From positions 1 through 47,646 of the forward strand of contig JAQXLA010000006.1 in assembly GCA_029011315.1 (NCBI GenBank): DNA of 47,646 nucleotides, given 5' to 3'. The first letter of the stretch is position 1, and each line of letters begins with the position of its first letter. The translations under genes and the position numbers were made by a program. The notes under the pieces are model-generated. The model saw nothing but the letters and a program-made list of their open reading frames with translations, did no database searches and was not told the origin of the DNA. Origin of the DNA: Desulfovibrionaceae bacterium. Lineage in GTDB: Bacteria > Desulfobacterota > Desulfovibrionia > Desulfovibrionales > Desulfovibrionaceae. This document shows positions 1 through 8,171 of this stretch, one piece after another.

Positions 1-470
1 GAATAAGGCCGCGTGGAAATACGCCTATGCCTATCCGCCGGGTTTGAGAGCTGTGTAATTCCGTAGGGGAATAAGGCCATGGCGAAAAGCTGATCCTGTG
101 CGACATGGGTTTGAGAGCTGTGTAATTCCGTAGGGGAATAAGGCTCATTGTTTGGCACTACGCACACTCCTTCCGTTTGAGAGCTGTGTAATTCCGTAGG
201 GGAATAAGGCTACTGCGGCGATGGGCAGATGGCATATCTTCGTTTGAGAGCTGTGTAATTCCGTAGGGGAATAAGGCAAAAGATGCAGTTATGGTGATGA
301 TAAAGTTGTTTGAGAGCTGTGTAATTCCGTAGGGGAATAAGGCCATCGCAAGAGCTGGCTATCAGATCGCGCCGTTTGAGAGCTGTGTAATTCCGTAGGG
401 GAATAAGGCGTAGGCGATTTGCAAACGACGTATACGAAGCGTTTGAGAGCTGTGTAATTCCGTAGGGGAA
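1..470 (+). CRISPR. CRISPR array, trailer end, type II-like repeats
   Basis: Six complete 36-bp repeats start at 42, 109, 175, 242, 308 and 374. A 9-bp repeat remnant opens the window (1-9), and a terminal repeat at 441-470 keeps its first 30 bases and then diverges. Repeats begin GTTTGAGAGCTGTGTAATTC and contain a short inverted repeat, ATTCC-GTAGG-GGAAT. The seven spacers are 32, 31, 30, 31, 30, 30 and 31 bp and all differ. The degenerate last repeat indicates that the leader lies to the left and that transcription is left to right. A 36-bp repeat starting GTTTGAGAGC with about 30-bp spacers is typical of type II (Cas9) arrays, where that end pairs with tracrRNA. The subtype is inference, because no cas gene or tracrRNA anti-repeat lies in the window. 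Confidence 0.97.
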
Positions 471-569
471 GCTGTCGCTGAAGCTCGCAGGTTTTCGCAG
501 TATTTGTCTTTTATTGTTCAAAAGTTGTGAAAAAGAAGCAATAAAGGCGAGCAGTGCGAAAAAGGTCAC

Positions 570-598
570 AAAAAAACCGGAATGCATACACATTCCGG
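570..598 (-). terminator. Rho-independent terminator of the tRNA operon
   Basis: On the minus strand an 8-bp stem, CCGGAATG/CATTCCGG, is followed directly by a run of seven T. It lies 11 bp beyond the CCA end of the last tRNA gene and points away from the CRISPR array. Confidence 0.85.
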
Positions 599-609
599 CG
601 TCATGTCTT

Positions 610-684
610 TGGAGCGGGAAACGGGATTTGAACCCGCAACCTTCAGCTTGGGAAGCTGACACTCTACCGTTGAGTTATTCCCGC
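610..684 (-). tRNA. tRNA-Gly(CCC)
   Basis: The minus strand folds into a full cloverleaf: acceptor GCGGGAA/TTCCCGC, D stem ACTC/GAGT, anticodon stem TCAGC/GCTGA around the loop TTCCCAA, and T stem GCGGG/CCCGT with TTCAAAT. The discriminator is T and CCA is encoded (610-612). The anticodon CCC reads GGG glycine codons. It is the last gene of a four-tRNA operon. Confidence 0.96.
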
Positions 685-697
685 ACCGAAGGATTCC

Positions 698-772
<75 letters not shown>

Positions 773-778
773 ATGGAG

Positions 779-852
<74 letters not shown>

Positions 853-861
853 ACTTCTTTC

Positions 862-939
<78 letters not shown>

Positions 940-956
940 TTAAGAAGAGCAAAAAA

Positions 957-985
957 TATGTACGTTCAGAATGTTTTTCTGTCAA
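957..985 (-). promoter_or_regulatory. Sigma-70 promoter for the tRNA operon
   Basis: On the minus strand a perfect -35 TTGACA (980-985) is followed after 17 bp by TACATA (957-962) as the -10. Transcription would start near 950, about ten bases before the first tRNA. Confidence 0.7.
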
Positions 986-1034
986 GTTTTATTTGTGTTT
1001 TTGGAGGATTTTGTTTTTGCCTGGCTTTTTCAAT

Positions 1035-1062
1035 CGGCTCCGGCAGAAGTCTGCCGAAGCCG
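1035..1062. terminator. Strong hairpin just after secA, possible terminator
   Basis: The arms CGGCTCCGGCAGA and TCTGCCGAAGCCG form a near-perfect 13-bp stem with one mismatch and a two-base loop, 7 bp beyond the secA stop. There is no U run on the minus strand directly after it, so it may be a weak terminator or an RNA 3'-end stabiliser. Confidence 0.5.
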
Positions 1063-1068
1063 TTCCAG

Positions 1069-3573
1069 TCATTTTTTTCTGCCGCAACACCGTTTATATT
1101 TTTTTCCGCTGCCACAGGGGCATGGAGCGTTCGGAGCTGTTTTTTTTGAAGACTCCGCCTGAAGAGTCTTTTCGGGTTCAAGTTCAACAGAATTCGGTTC
1201 CTCATTCTGAGGAAAATCGGGATCAGCTTCTGTCGGCGGCTCCGGATCAATGTGAACCCGGCTCAGTGCGCGGAATACGGATTCCCTCACACGCATGAGA
1301 AGCTCCTGAAACATGCGGAATCCTTCTCTTTTGTACTCCAGCTTCGGATCTTTCTGGCCATAGCCTCGCAGTCCGATACCGTCACGCAGGAAATCCATGT
1401 TGCGCAGATGTTCCTTCCAGGCTCTGTCCAGTTCTCCAAGCAGGAAATAGCGGAGGATGCTGGGATAAATTTCTTTGGATTCCTCCCTGAGAAGCGCGAA
1501 AATTTGCAGAACGAGCTGTTCCGCTTCTTCTCTGGAGGGCAGAGGGTTTTCTTCAGGAAGAACCCGGCTGATATTGAAAATATCTTCAAGATCAATCCGG
1601 ATCCGCTTCTGTGCTTCCTCGTCCTGAGCATCATCAGCGCATGAGGCGTAAAGGCTGTCAAGAACGTCAGTCAGATATTCCTGAATGAACACGTCAGGAT
1701 TTTCTTCCTGCATGATGTCTCGGCGCAACGTATAAATGACGGTGCGCTGCTGATTCATGACATTGTCGTATTCCAGCAACGTTTTGCGGATTTCGAAGTG
1801 GTGCCCTTCAACGCGTTTTTGCGCATTTTCGATGGCTCGGGAAACCATTTTATTCTCAATGGGTTCACCTTCTTCCATGCCGAGCTTTTGCATCAGTCCG
1901 GATAACCTGTCCGATCCGAACAGACGCATCAAATCATCTTCCAGAGACAGATAAAAACGGGAGGAACCCGGATCTCCCTGGCGTCCGGATCGGCCGCGCA
2001 GCTGGTTGTCAATACGGCGACTTTCATGACGTTCTGTACCAAGAATATGCAGGCCTCCCAGCTCTCTCACGCCTTCTCCAAGCACGATATCCGTTCCGCG
2101 GCCAGCCATATTCGTTGCGATCGTAACCTTCCCTATCTGTCCCGCCTGAGCGACTATTTCCGCTTCCAGCGCATGCTGCTTCGCATTAAGCACGCTGTGC
2201 GGGATCCCGGCCTGAAGCAGCATGGTAGACAGCAGTTCGGACATTTCTATGGAGATGGTGCCGACGAGAACCGGCTGTCCTTTCTCATGCAAAGTCCGGA
2301 TGGCCTGTACGATAGCATCCAGTTTTTCCCTGCGGGTTCTGTAGATGAGATCCGGAGAATCAATTCGGATCATCGGACGGTTCGGAGGAATAGTGCATAC
2401 TTCCAGATTGTAAATCTGGGAAAACTCTACGGCTTCCGTATCCGCCGTACCGGTCATGCCGGACAATTTGTCATACAGGCGGAAATAATTCTGGAAGGTA
2501 ATGCTGGCGAGAGTCTGATTTTCAGCAGCTACAGGGACATGCTCCTTGGCTTCCAGAGCCTGATGCAGCCCATCGCTGAACCTCCTGCCGGGCATGAGAC
2601 GTCCGGTAAATTCGTCGACGATAATGACCTGGTTGTCCTTGACGATATAATCGACGTCTCTGCGGAATACCGTATGCGCCTTCAGTGCCTGCATGATATG
2701 GTGCTGCGCCATAATGCTCGCCGGATCATACAGATTTTCTATGCCGAGCATTTCCTCCACGGCGGCCACGCCCTCGTCAGTCAGGGTTGCGTTTTTCTCT
2801 TTTTCGTCAACTTTGTAATGAATATCCTGCTGAAGACGGCAGACGATGGCGTCTATTTTCAGGTACATGCCGGTTGATTCGTCCGAAGCTCCGGAAATGA
2901 TCAGAGGCGTCCGCGCTTCATCGATGAGAATGGAGTCAACTTCGTCAACAATGGCGTAATGATGCCCGCGCTGAACCAGCTCAGACGCATCGAATTTCAT
3001 GTTGTCCCGCAGATAGTCAAAACCGAATTCGTTGTTCGTGCCGTACGTGATGTCCGCACTGTACGCCTGTTTGCGCTGTTCATCAGTCAGACCCGCAACA
3101 ATGACGCCGGTGCTCAGGCCGAGAGCCGAATACAGCCTGCCCATCCAGTCCGCATCCCGTTTGGCCAGATAATCGTTGACGGTCACGACGTGCACGCCTC
3201 GGCCTTCCAGGGCGTTGAGAACAACAGGCAGTGTTGCCACAAGGGTTTTGCCTTCTCCGGTCTTCATCTCCGCTATTTTGCCCTTATGGAGCGTGATGCC
3301 GCCGATCAGCTGAACGTCGTAATGACGCATGCCCAATACGCGCCGGCTCATTTCCCTGACCAGTGCGAAAACTTCAGGCAGTGCCGCATCCGTATTGGTT
3401 TCACCGCTTCGGATGGCTTCGCCAATTTCTGCAATGCGGTACCGAATGGCGTCATCATCCAAAGCCTGTGCTGCAGCTTCCCGTGAATTGATATTGGCAA
3501 TGACAGGCCTGAGCTTTTTCAGAAATCGTTCATTACGACTTCCGAAAAGTTTGCGAAACAGATATCCAAACAT
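1069..3573 (-). CDS. secA: Protein translocase ATPase SecA
   Basis: SecA is the ATPase motor that drives unfolded preproteins through the SecYEG channel at the inner membrane. The 834-residue product has the usual bacterial length. Visible features are the Walker A region [14 protein letters not shown] (about residue 100), the [14 protein letters not shown] motif of the DEAD motor, the second-motor stretch [12 protein letters not shown], the [17 protein letters not shown] signature, and a C-terminal zinc motif, [14 protein letters not shown], that contacts SecB or ribosomes. The ATG at 3573 is preferred over an upstream start because AAGGA precedes it and [12 protein letters not shown] is a normal SecA N-terminus. 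It begins only 10 bp after the ahcY stop, so the two are probably cotranscribed. Confidence 0.97.
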   Translation of the reverse strand: MFGYLFRKLFGSRNERFLKKLRPVIANINSREAAAQALDDDAIRYRIAEIGEAIRSGETNTDAALPEVFALVREMSRRVLGMRHYDVQLIGGITLHKGKIAEMKTGEGKTLVATLPVVLNALEGRGVHVVTVNDYLAKRDADWMGRLYSALGLSTGVIVAGLTDEQRKQAYSADITYGTNNEFGFDYLRDNMKFDASELVQRGHHYAIVDEVDSILIDEARTPLIISGASDESTGMYLKIDAIVCRLQQDIHYKVDEKEKNATLTDEGVAAVEEMLGIENLYDPASIMAQHHIMQALKAHTVFRRDVDYIVKDNQVIIVDEFTGRLMPGRRFSDGLHQALEAKEHVPVAAENQTLASITFQNYFRLYDKLSGMTGTADTEAVEFSQIYNLEVCTIPPNRPMIRIDSPDLIYRTRREKLDAIVQAIRTLHEKGQPVLVGTISIEMSELLSTMLLQAGIPHSVLNAKQHALEAEIVAQAGQIGKVTIATNMAGRGTDIVLGEGVRELGGLHILGTERHESRRIDNQLRGRSGRQGDPGSSRFYLSLEDDLMRLFGSDRLSGLMQKLGMEEGEPIENKMVSRAIENAQKRVEGHHFEIRKTLLEYDNVMNQQRTVIYTLRRDIMQEENPDVFIQEYLTDVLDSLYASCADDAQDEEAQKRIRIDLEDIFNISRVLPEENPLPSREEAEQLVLQIFALLREESKEIYPSILRYFLLGELDRAWKEHLRNMDFLRDGIGLRGYGQKDPKLEYKREGFRMFQELLMRVRESVFRALSRVHIDPEPPTEADPDFPQNEEPNSVELEPEKTLQAESSKKTAPNAPCPCGSGKKYKRCCGRKK

Positions 3574-3583
3574 GTTTTTTTCC

Positions 3584-5008
3584 TTAGTACTTATACCAGT
3601 CCGCTTTATACGGGCCTTCAACCGGAACCCCGAGATATTTGGCCTGTTCGTCGGAAAGAGTCGTCAGCTTTGCGCCGAGACGCCCAAGATGGAGACGGGC
3701 GACTTCCTCGTCAAGCGTTTTGGGCAGGGTATAGACTTTTCTGTCATGAAGCTTTGCGGCAAGTTCCAGAGCCGCCAGTGTCTGATTGGTAAAACTCGTC
3801 GACATGACGAAACTGGCGTGCCCGGTTGCGCAGCCAAGATTGACCAAACGTCCTTCAGCCAGCAGGATGATGGAGCGTCCACTGGGCAGCAGCCATTTGT
3901 CTACCTGTGGCTTGATCGGCGTTTTGACGCATCCCTGCGTTTTTTCCAGCCAGAACACGTCGATTTCATTGTCGAAATGACCGATATTGCAGATGATGGC
4001 TTCGTCCTTCATCTGCATCATATGCTCTCCTGTAATAATGTGGCAATTTCCCGTGGCTGTAACAAAAACATCCGCGACGGGTGCCGCATCTTCCATAGTA
4101 ACCACTTCATAGCCTTCCATGGCAGCCTGAAGCGCACAGATGGGATCGATTTCCGTTACCAGCACTCTGGCACCGAACCCCCTCATGGATTGAGCGCAGC
4201 CTCTGCCGACTTCGCCGTATCCTGCTACCACAACGACCTTGCCGGCCAGCATGATATCCGTCGCCCTTTTTATGCCGTCTGCCAAAGATTCTCTGCACCC
4301 ATAGGTGTTGTCAAACTTGGATTTTGTTACGGAATCGTTAACGTTGAAAGCTGGGAAGAGCAGCTTTCCTTCAGCTTCCAGACGGTAGAGGCGATGCACG
4401 CCGGTCGTCGTTTCTTCAGAAACACCGCGGATTTTTTCCGCAACCTGATGCCACCGGGTGGGGTTCTGTGCGTGGCGCAGAGCCAGACGGGACAGAATAA
4501 TCCGCATTTCTTCATTGTCAGCAGTGCCAAGCAGACCGGACGGATCCTTTTCTATTTCCACGCCCTTGTGAATCAGAAGCGTCGCATCGCCTCCGTCGTC
4601 GATAATAATGTCCGGACCGCTTCCGTCAGGCCATGTCAGAGCCATTTCCGTACACCACCAGTATTCCTCAAGGGTTTCTCCCTTCCAGGCAAAAACGGCG
4701 GCATAGCCGAGATCCGCAATGGCCGCAGCTGCATGATCCTGCGTTGAAAAAATATTGCATGAAGCCCATCGGATATCGGCGCCAAGTTCGTACAGCGTGG
4801 CAATCAGCATGGCTGTCTGAATGGTCATGTGCAGAGAACCGGTAATTTTCATCCCCCGCAGAGGCTTTGAGGATCCATAGCGTTTTCTCAGCTCCATCAA
4901 TCCTGGCATTTCACGTTCAGAAAGCTGCATTTCCTTCTTGCCAAACTCTGCCAGAGAGATGTCTGCAACTTTATACGGTAATGCTAGGTTCAGTTCCGGT
5001 GCGTTCAT
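3584..5008 (-). CDS. ahcY: Adenosylhomocysteinase (S-adenosylhomocysteine hydrolase)
   Basis: This cytosolic NAD-dependent enzyme splits S-adenosylhomocysteine into adenosine and homocysteine, removing the inhibitory by-product of methylation. The 474-residue product carries the family signatures [13 protein letters not shown], an NAD-binding stretch [19 protein letters not shown] (mid-protein), [12 protein letters not shown], and the C-terminal YKADWYKY with the conserved lysine and tyrosine. The ATG at 5008 has AAGGAG eight bases upstream and gives the normal N-terminus [14 protein letters not shown]; an in-frame extension lacks support. It lies 44 bp after sahR and 10 bp before secA, all on the minus strand, so it is likely repressed by SahR. 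Confidence 0.97.
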   Translation of the reverse strand: MNAPELNLALPYKVADISLAEFGKKEMQLSEREMPGLMELRKRYGSSKPLRGMKITGSLHMTIQTAMLIATLYELGADIRWASCNIFSTQDHAAAAIADLGYAAVFAWKGETLEEYWWCTEMALTWPDGSGPDIIIDDGGDATLLIHKGVEIEKDPSGLLGTADNEEMRIILSRLALRHAQNPTRWHQVAEKIRGVSEETTTGVHRLYRLEAEGKLLFPAFNVNDSVTKSKFDNTYGCRESLADGIKRATDIMLAGKVVVVAGYGEVGRGCAQSMRGFGARVLVTEIDPICALQAAMEGYEVVTMEDAAPVADVFVTATGNCHIITGEHMMQMKDEAIICNIGHFDNEIDVFWLEKTQGCVKTPIKPQVDKWLLPSGRSIILLAEGRLVNLGCATGHASFVMSTSFTNQTLAALELAAKLHDRKVYTLPKTLDEEVARLHLGRLGAKLTTLSDEQAKYLGVPVEGPYKADWYKY

Positions 5009-5052
5009 GGGAAGACTCCTTGCGTTTTGTAAAAAATATTGTTTTTCAGCGG

Positions 5053-5979
5053 TTACAGACGCTCTGCGACGGTTATGTTCAGAGCGAGTCCCTTGTTTAC
5101 GGAGCAATGCTTTTCAGAACGGAATGAGAACCCCGCATCTTTCAGAAAAAGGTGCAGGGATTCTGAATCGAATCCCAGCCAGAGATCGCCATAATCCGTG
5201 CGCAGCCATTCCTGAGAATGCTTGTCAAAGTCTGCGATGACCAGAAACCCTCCCGGGCGGAGAACCCGTGCAGCTTCGCGCAAAACGGCTATGGGTTCAT
5301 TCAGATGATGGAGAACCATGCAGATGCTGACAAAATCCGCTTCTTCGTCACGAAGAGGAAGATGGTGCAGATCCCCGATGCGAAGAGAGACTTCATCCAT
5401 ATCAGTCTGAAGTTTCTGAAGCCGCCTTTTTGCCAATTCAAGCATGCGTGGAGAGCCGTCAACACCAATGACCTTCATGGATTTTTCTCGAAGGCGCTCC
5501 AGAACGTTTCCTGTCCCGCATCCGAGATCGACGGCGACGCAGCAGCCGGGCGGCAGATGGGTGCAGATCTCTTCAGGGAGATCCAGCCCTCCCAGGACTT
5601 CTCGGCTCAGCGTATCCCAGTGTTCTGCAAGATCATTGAAAAAGCGGCGTGTTCTGTTGGAGCGTTCTGCAATGACCTGTGCAGCCATGTCACTGTCTGC
5701 CACAGACTGTTCATCGTCACCGCATGATGCCAATGCCTGAAGAAAGAAGACAGCCTCTCCTCTTGCTGCGACTTTATAAAAGACCCATAGTCCGTCGCGA
5801 CGCGATCGGAGGAAGCCTGCATCAGTCAGGATCTTGAGATGCCGTGAAACTCTGGATTGTCCCATCTCAAGAATACCGACCAGTTCATTTACCGAAAGTT
5901 CACAGTGACTGAGAATATGTATCAGCCGCAGACGTGTTTCATCGGCCAAAGCCTTGCAGCAGGAAAGAACATTTGACAT
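5053..5979 (-). CDS. sahR: ArsR-family regulator with methyltransferase-like domain, SahR-like
   Basis: The 308-residue protein has an N-terminal ArsR winged helix (residues 1-90; [13 protein letters not shown] and a recognition region [20 protein letters not shown]). A class I SAM-dependent methyltransferase fold follows (residues 130-300) with the motif I loop [11 protein letters not shown]. Known SahR proteins of Desulfovibrionales have this architecture; they bind S-adenosylhomocysteine and control methionine-cycle genes. Adjacency to ahcY and the inverted repeat over its own promoter support that role. The metal-binding cysteines of classical ArsR are not obvious, although CC occurs at residues 7-8. 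Whether the second domain still methylates anything cannot be read from sequence. Confidence 0.88.
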   Translation of the reverse strand: MSNVLSCCKALADETRLRLIHILSHCELSVNELVGILEMGQSRVSRHLKILTDAGFLRSRRDGLWVFYKVAARGEAVFFLQALASCGDDEQSVADSDMAAQVIAERSNRTRRFFNDLAEHWDTLSREVLGGLDLPEEICTHLPPGCCVAVDLGCGTGNVLERLREKSMKVIGVDGSPRMLELAKRRLQKLQTDMDEVSLRIGDLHHLPLRDEEADFVSICMVLHHLNEPIAVLREAARVLRPGGFLVIADFDKHSQEWLRTDYGDLWLGFDSESLHLFLKDAGFSFRSEKHCSVNKGLALNITVAERL

Positions 5980-6012
5980 GGTTTATTCCGGTTTCTTTGA
6001 AAATCTGCATTA

Positions 6013-6041
6013 AATATATCAATTTTTTTGCATATTCTCAA
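6013..6041 (-). promoter_or_regulatory. sahR-ahcY promoter with putative SahR operator
   Basis: On the minus strand TTGAGA (6036-6041) and TATATT (6013-6018) are separated by 17 bp. Inside lies an imperfect inverted repeat: ATATCAA (6016-6022), five T, then TTGCATAT (6028-6035). The repeat covers the spacer and touches the -10, as expected for a repressor site. Assignment to SahR is inference from position and from the general look of ArsR-family operators. Confidence 0.6.
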
Positions 6042-6195
6042 TCTGAAAAGCAGCAGGCATATTGTGAATATCTGAGGACATCTTGCTGAAGACAAAGAAG
6101 ATGAAAAGTCTTTCTTTCAGAAGGGTTTTATGGTAGAAAATTACGGTATTTGGAATAGAGTGCCGATACAGAGGCTACTTTAAGGAGTTTAAAGA

Positions 6196-7089
6196 ATGGA
6201 CACTTCTCTTCTTCAGGGCGCTTTTTCTGCAATCCCTACGCCGCTTCTTAACGGCAGGATTGATGAAGAAACGTTCCGCGCCCAGATCGAATGGCAGATT
6301 GAGCAGGGTATAGACGGTTTCGTTCCCTGCAGCACAACGGGGGAATCTGCGACGCTGACTCATGCTGAACACCAGGAAGTCATGAAAATTTGCATCGACC
6401 AGGTCAAAGGCAGAGTTCCTGTGTTTGCCGGCACCGGATCCAACAGCACGGACGAAGCGGTCAGCCTGACGAAATTCGCCAAACAAGTCGGTGCCGACGG
6501 TGCTGTCATCATTACCCCTTACTACAATCGTCCTACTCCAGATGGCCTGTATGCGCACTATAAACGGATTGCTGAAGAAGCGTCTCTGCCGATTATCCTT
6601 TACAATGTGCCGAGCCGGACAGGATGCAATATGCAGCCTGAAACTGTGGCGCGAATTGTGCGGGATATTCCGGAAGTGGTTGCCATTAAGGAAGCTTCAG
6701 GGAGCCTGACCCAGGCTTCCAGAATCCTTGAGGAGTGTCCTGACGGATTTCAGCTTCTGTCTGGAGAAGATGATCTCGTCTTGCCCCTCATGTCTGTTGG
6801 CGGCTGTGGTGTTATCTCCGTCACTTCCAATATCGTTCCCGGCATGATGTCCGGTTTGTGCAAGGCGTATCTTGCCGGAGATGTCGCGGAAGCTCGCAGA
6901 CTGCATTTTGCCATGCAGCCTCTTGTCCGCAGCATGTTCATTGAGACCAATCCGCTTCCTGTCAAAACGGCGCAGTGGCTGATGGGACAGTGTAAGTCAT
7001 TGGAATTCCGTATGCCTCTTGTCCCCATGCGTGAGGAAAATGTGGAGGCATTGAAGAAGGTTTTATCGGATTTCAATTTGATAAAGTAG
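6196..7089 (+). CDS. dapA: 4-hydroxy-tetrahydrodipicolinate synthase
   Basis: DapA condenses pyruvate with aspartate semialdehyde, the first committed step to diaminopimelate and lysine. The product has 297 residues, close to the 290-300 typical of the family. Seen are the pyruvate-binding loop CSTTGESATLT (residues 42-52), the active-site region ITPYYNRPTPDGLYAHY with the relay tyrosine, YNVPSRTG, and VVAIKEASG with the Schiff-base lysine. TAAGGAG stands eight bases before the ATG. It is transcribed alone, divergently from sahR, and ends at a strong terminator. The later pathway genes dapF and dapL lie about 8 kb downstream. Confidence 0.97.
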   Translation: MDTSLLQGAFSAIPTPLLNGRIDEETFRAQIEWQIEQGIDGFVPCSTTGESATLTHAEHQEVMKICIDQVKGRVPVFAGTGSNSTDEAVSLTKFAKQVGADGAVIITPYYNRPTPDGLYAHYKRIAEEASLPIILYNVPSRTGCNMQPETVARIVRDIPEVVAIKEASGSLTQASRILEECPDGFQLLSGEDDLVLPLMSVGGCGVISVTSNIVPGMMSGLCKAYLAGDVAEARRLHFAMQPLVRSMFIETNPLPVKTAQWLMGQCKSLEFRMPLVPMREENVEALKKVLSDFNLIK

Positions 7090-7107
7090 CTCTGGTTGCC
7101 TGGAACT

Positions 7108-7143
7108 GAAAGCCCCCGCAGATGGAATGTCTGCGGGGGCTTT
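7108..7143. terminator. Terminator between dapA and the TauE-like gene
   Basis: A 13-bp perfect stem, AAGCCCCCGCAGA/TCTGCGGGGGCTT, with a seven-base loop follows dapA by about 20 bp. It has T residues after it on the plus strand and TTTCAG after it on the minus strand. It can serve both convergent genes and is best on the plus strand. Confidence 0.85.
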
Positions 7144-7164
7144 GCGTAATATCGTTTTTTCTGA

Positions 7165-7962
7165 TTAGAAAGACTGCAGCAGCATCTTGATGGCAACGCA
7201 GAACAGAATGACGGAGAAGCATTTTTTCAAGGTGCTGACAGGCAGAGCCTGACTGATCTTCGCTCCGTAAGGAGCAACCAGCATGCTGATTACGACGATG
7301 CCAATCGTAGCGGGCAGATAAATATAGCCAAGAGAGTAGTCGGGACGATCGGGGACGCCGATGCCGTTCCAGAGATATCCAAGCGCTCCGGCAATAGCCA
7401 GAGGAAGTCCAATGCCCGCGGAAGTGCCTACGGCACGATGCCCTTCGACGTTATGCCACAGCATGAAGGGAACCAGCAGAGATCCTCCTCCAATTCCTAC
7501 AAAGCTGGAGATAATGCCGATGCCGAGTCCCCACACCGTCATGCCGATTTTCTTGGGCAGCTGGCGGGAAGCCTTGGGCTTGGCTCCGGCAAACATCTGA
7601 TAGGAAACGATCAGGAGGAAAATGCCGAAGATGATGCGCAGCCAGTTTGAAGGCAAATGCGCGGCGAGAAATGAACCGCCGAACGTGCCGACAATGATGC
7701 CGGGAGCAATGGTCCAGACGATTTTCCAGTCGACAAATCCCTTTCTGCTATGGGCTTTGGAGCTGGAAATTGATGTAAAGATGATGCTGGCCATTGAAGA
7801 TCCAAGTGCCAGTTTCATCAGCGGATCGGGTGCAAATCCAAGATAGTCAAAGGTTATGGACAGCATTGGCACGATGACAATACCGCCGCCGACGCCGAGC
7901 AGACCAGCCAAAACACCTGCTACGGCACCGAGAGCACAATACAGCAACATGGTAGTCAGCAT
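7165..7962 (-). CDS. TauE/SafE-family membrane permease
   Basis: This 265-residue, very hydrophobic protein has about eight predicted membrane segments. It also shows the glycine-rich signature of the TauE/SafE (DUF81) family, GAVAGVLAGLLGVGGGIVIVP near the N-terminus, repeated as SFVGIGGGSLLVPFML in the second half. Family members export or import sulfite, sulfoacetate, taurine-derived sulfonates and other organic anions; the substrate here is unknown. The ATG at 7962 is preceded by AAAGGAG at good distance. It is a single gene with its own promoter, convergent with dapA. In a sulfidogen a role with sulfur oxyanions would make sense, but that is inference. Confidence 0.85.
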   Translation of the reverse strand: MLTTMLLYCALGAVAGVLAGLLGVGGGIVIVPMLSITFDYLGFAPDPLMKLALGSSMASIIFTSISSSKAHSRKGFVDWKIVWTIAPGIIVGTFGGSFLAAHLPSNWLRIIFGIFLLIVSYQMFAGAKPKASRQLPKKIGMTVWGLGIGIISSFVGIGGGSLLVPFMLWHNVEGHRAVGTSAGIGLPLAIAGALGYLWNGIGVPDRPDYSLGYIYLPATIGIVVISMLVAPYGAKISQALPVSTLKKCFSVILFCVAIKMLLQSF

Positions 7963-7988
7963 AAGAGACTCCTTTAGAGTTTTCTCCT

Positions 7989-8017
7989 GTCATAAAAAGT
8001 CCTTTGTAATGTGTCAA
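7989..8017 (-). promoter_or_regulatory. Sigma-70 promoter for the TauE-like gene
   Basis: On the minus strand TTGACA (8012-8017), 17 bp, then TATGAC (7989-7994). The start would fall about 20 bases before the ATG at 7962, which leaves room for the AAAGGAG ribosome site. Confidence 0.65.
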
Positions 8018-8061
8018 TATCTGCTTTGAAAAAAGAAGGAGATCTCGACAGACAGTGCTTC

Positions 8062-8090
8062 TTGCGGCCGGTTTTGTTTCCATTTATACT
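8062..8090 (+). promoter_or_regulatory. Sigma-70 promoter for the EndoQ-helicase gene
   Basis: TTGCGG (8062-8067), 17 bp, then TATACT (8085-8090; five of six to consensus). It would give a leader of roughly 75 bases before the ATG at 8172. Confidence 0.5.
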
Positions 8091-8171
8091 TGCCTCCGTT
8101 TGCGTTTGAAGAAAATATTTTCATGAACGACGTTGGATTATCAATGCCGCTTTAGAAGAAAGGACAGTCCC

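Noticed and set aside
471..569. Possible tracrRNA or cas remnant after the array
   Set aside because: No anti-repeat to GTTTGAGAGC and no coding sequence seen on either strand.
158..662. Open frames through the CRISPR array and tRNA cluster
   Set aside because: They repeat the CRISPR unit in translation or read across tRNA genes; no ribosome sites or protein family.
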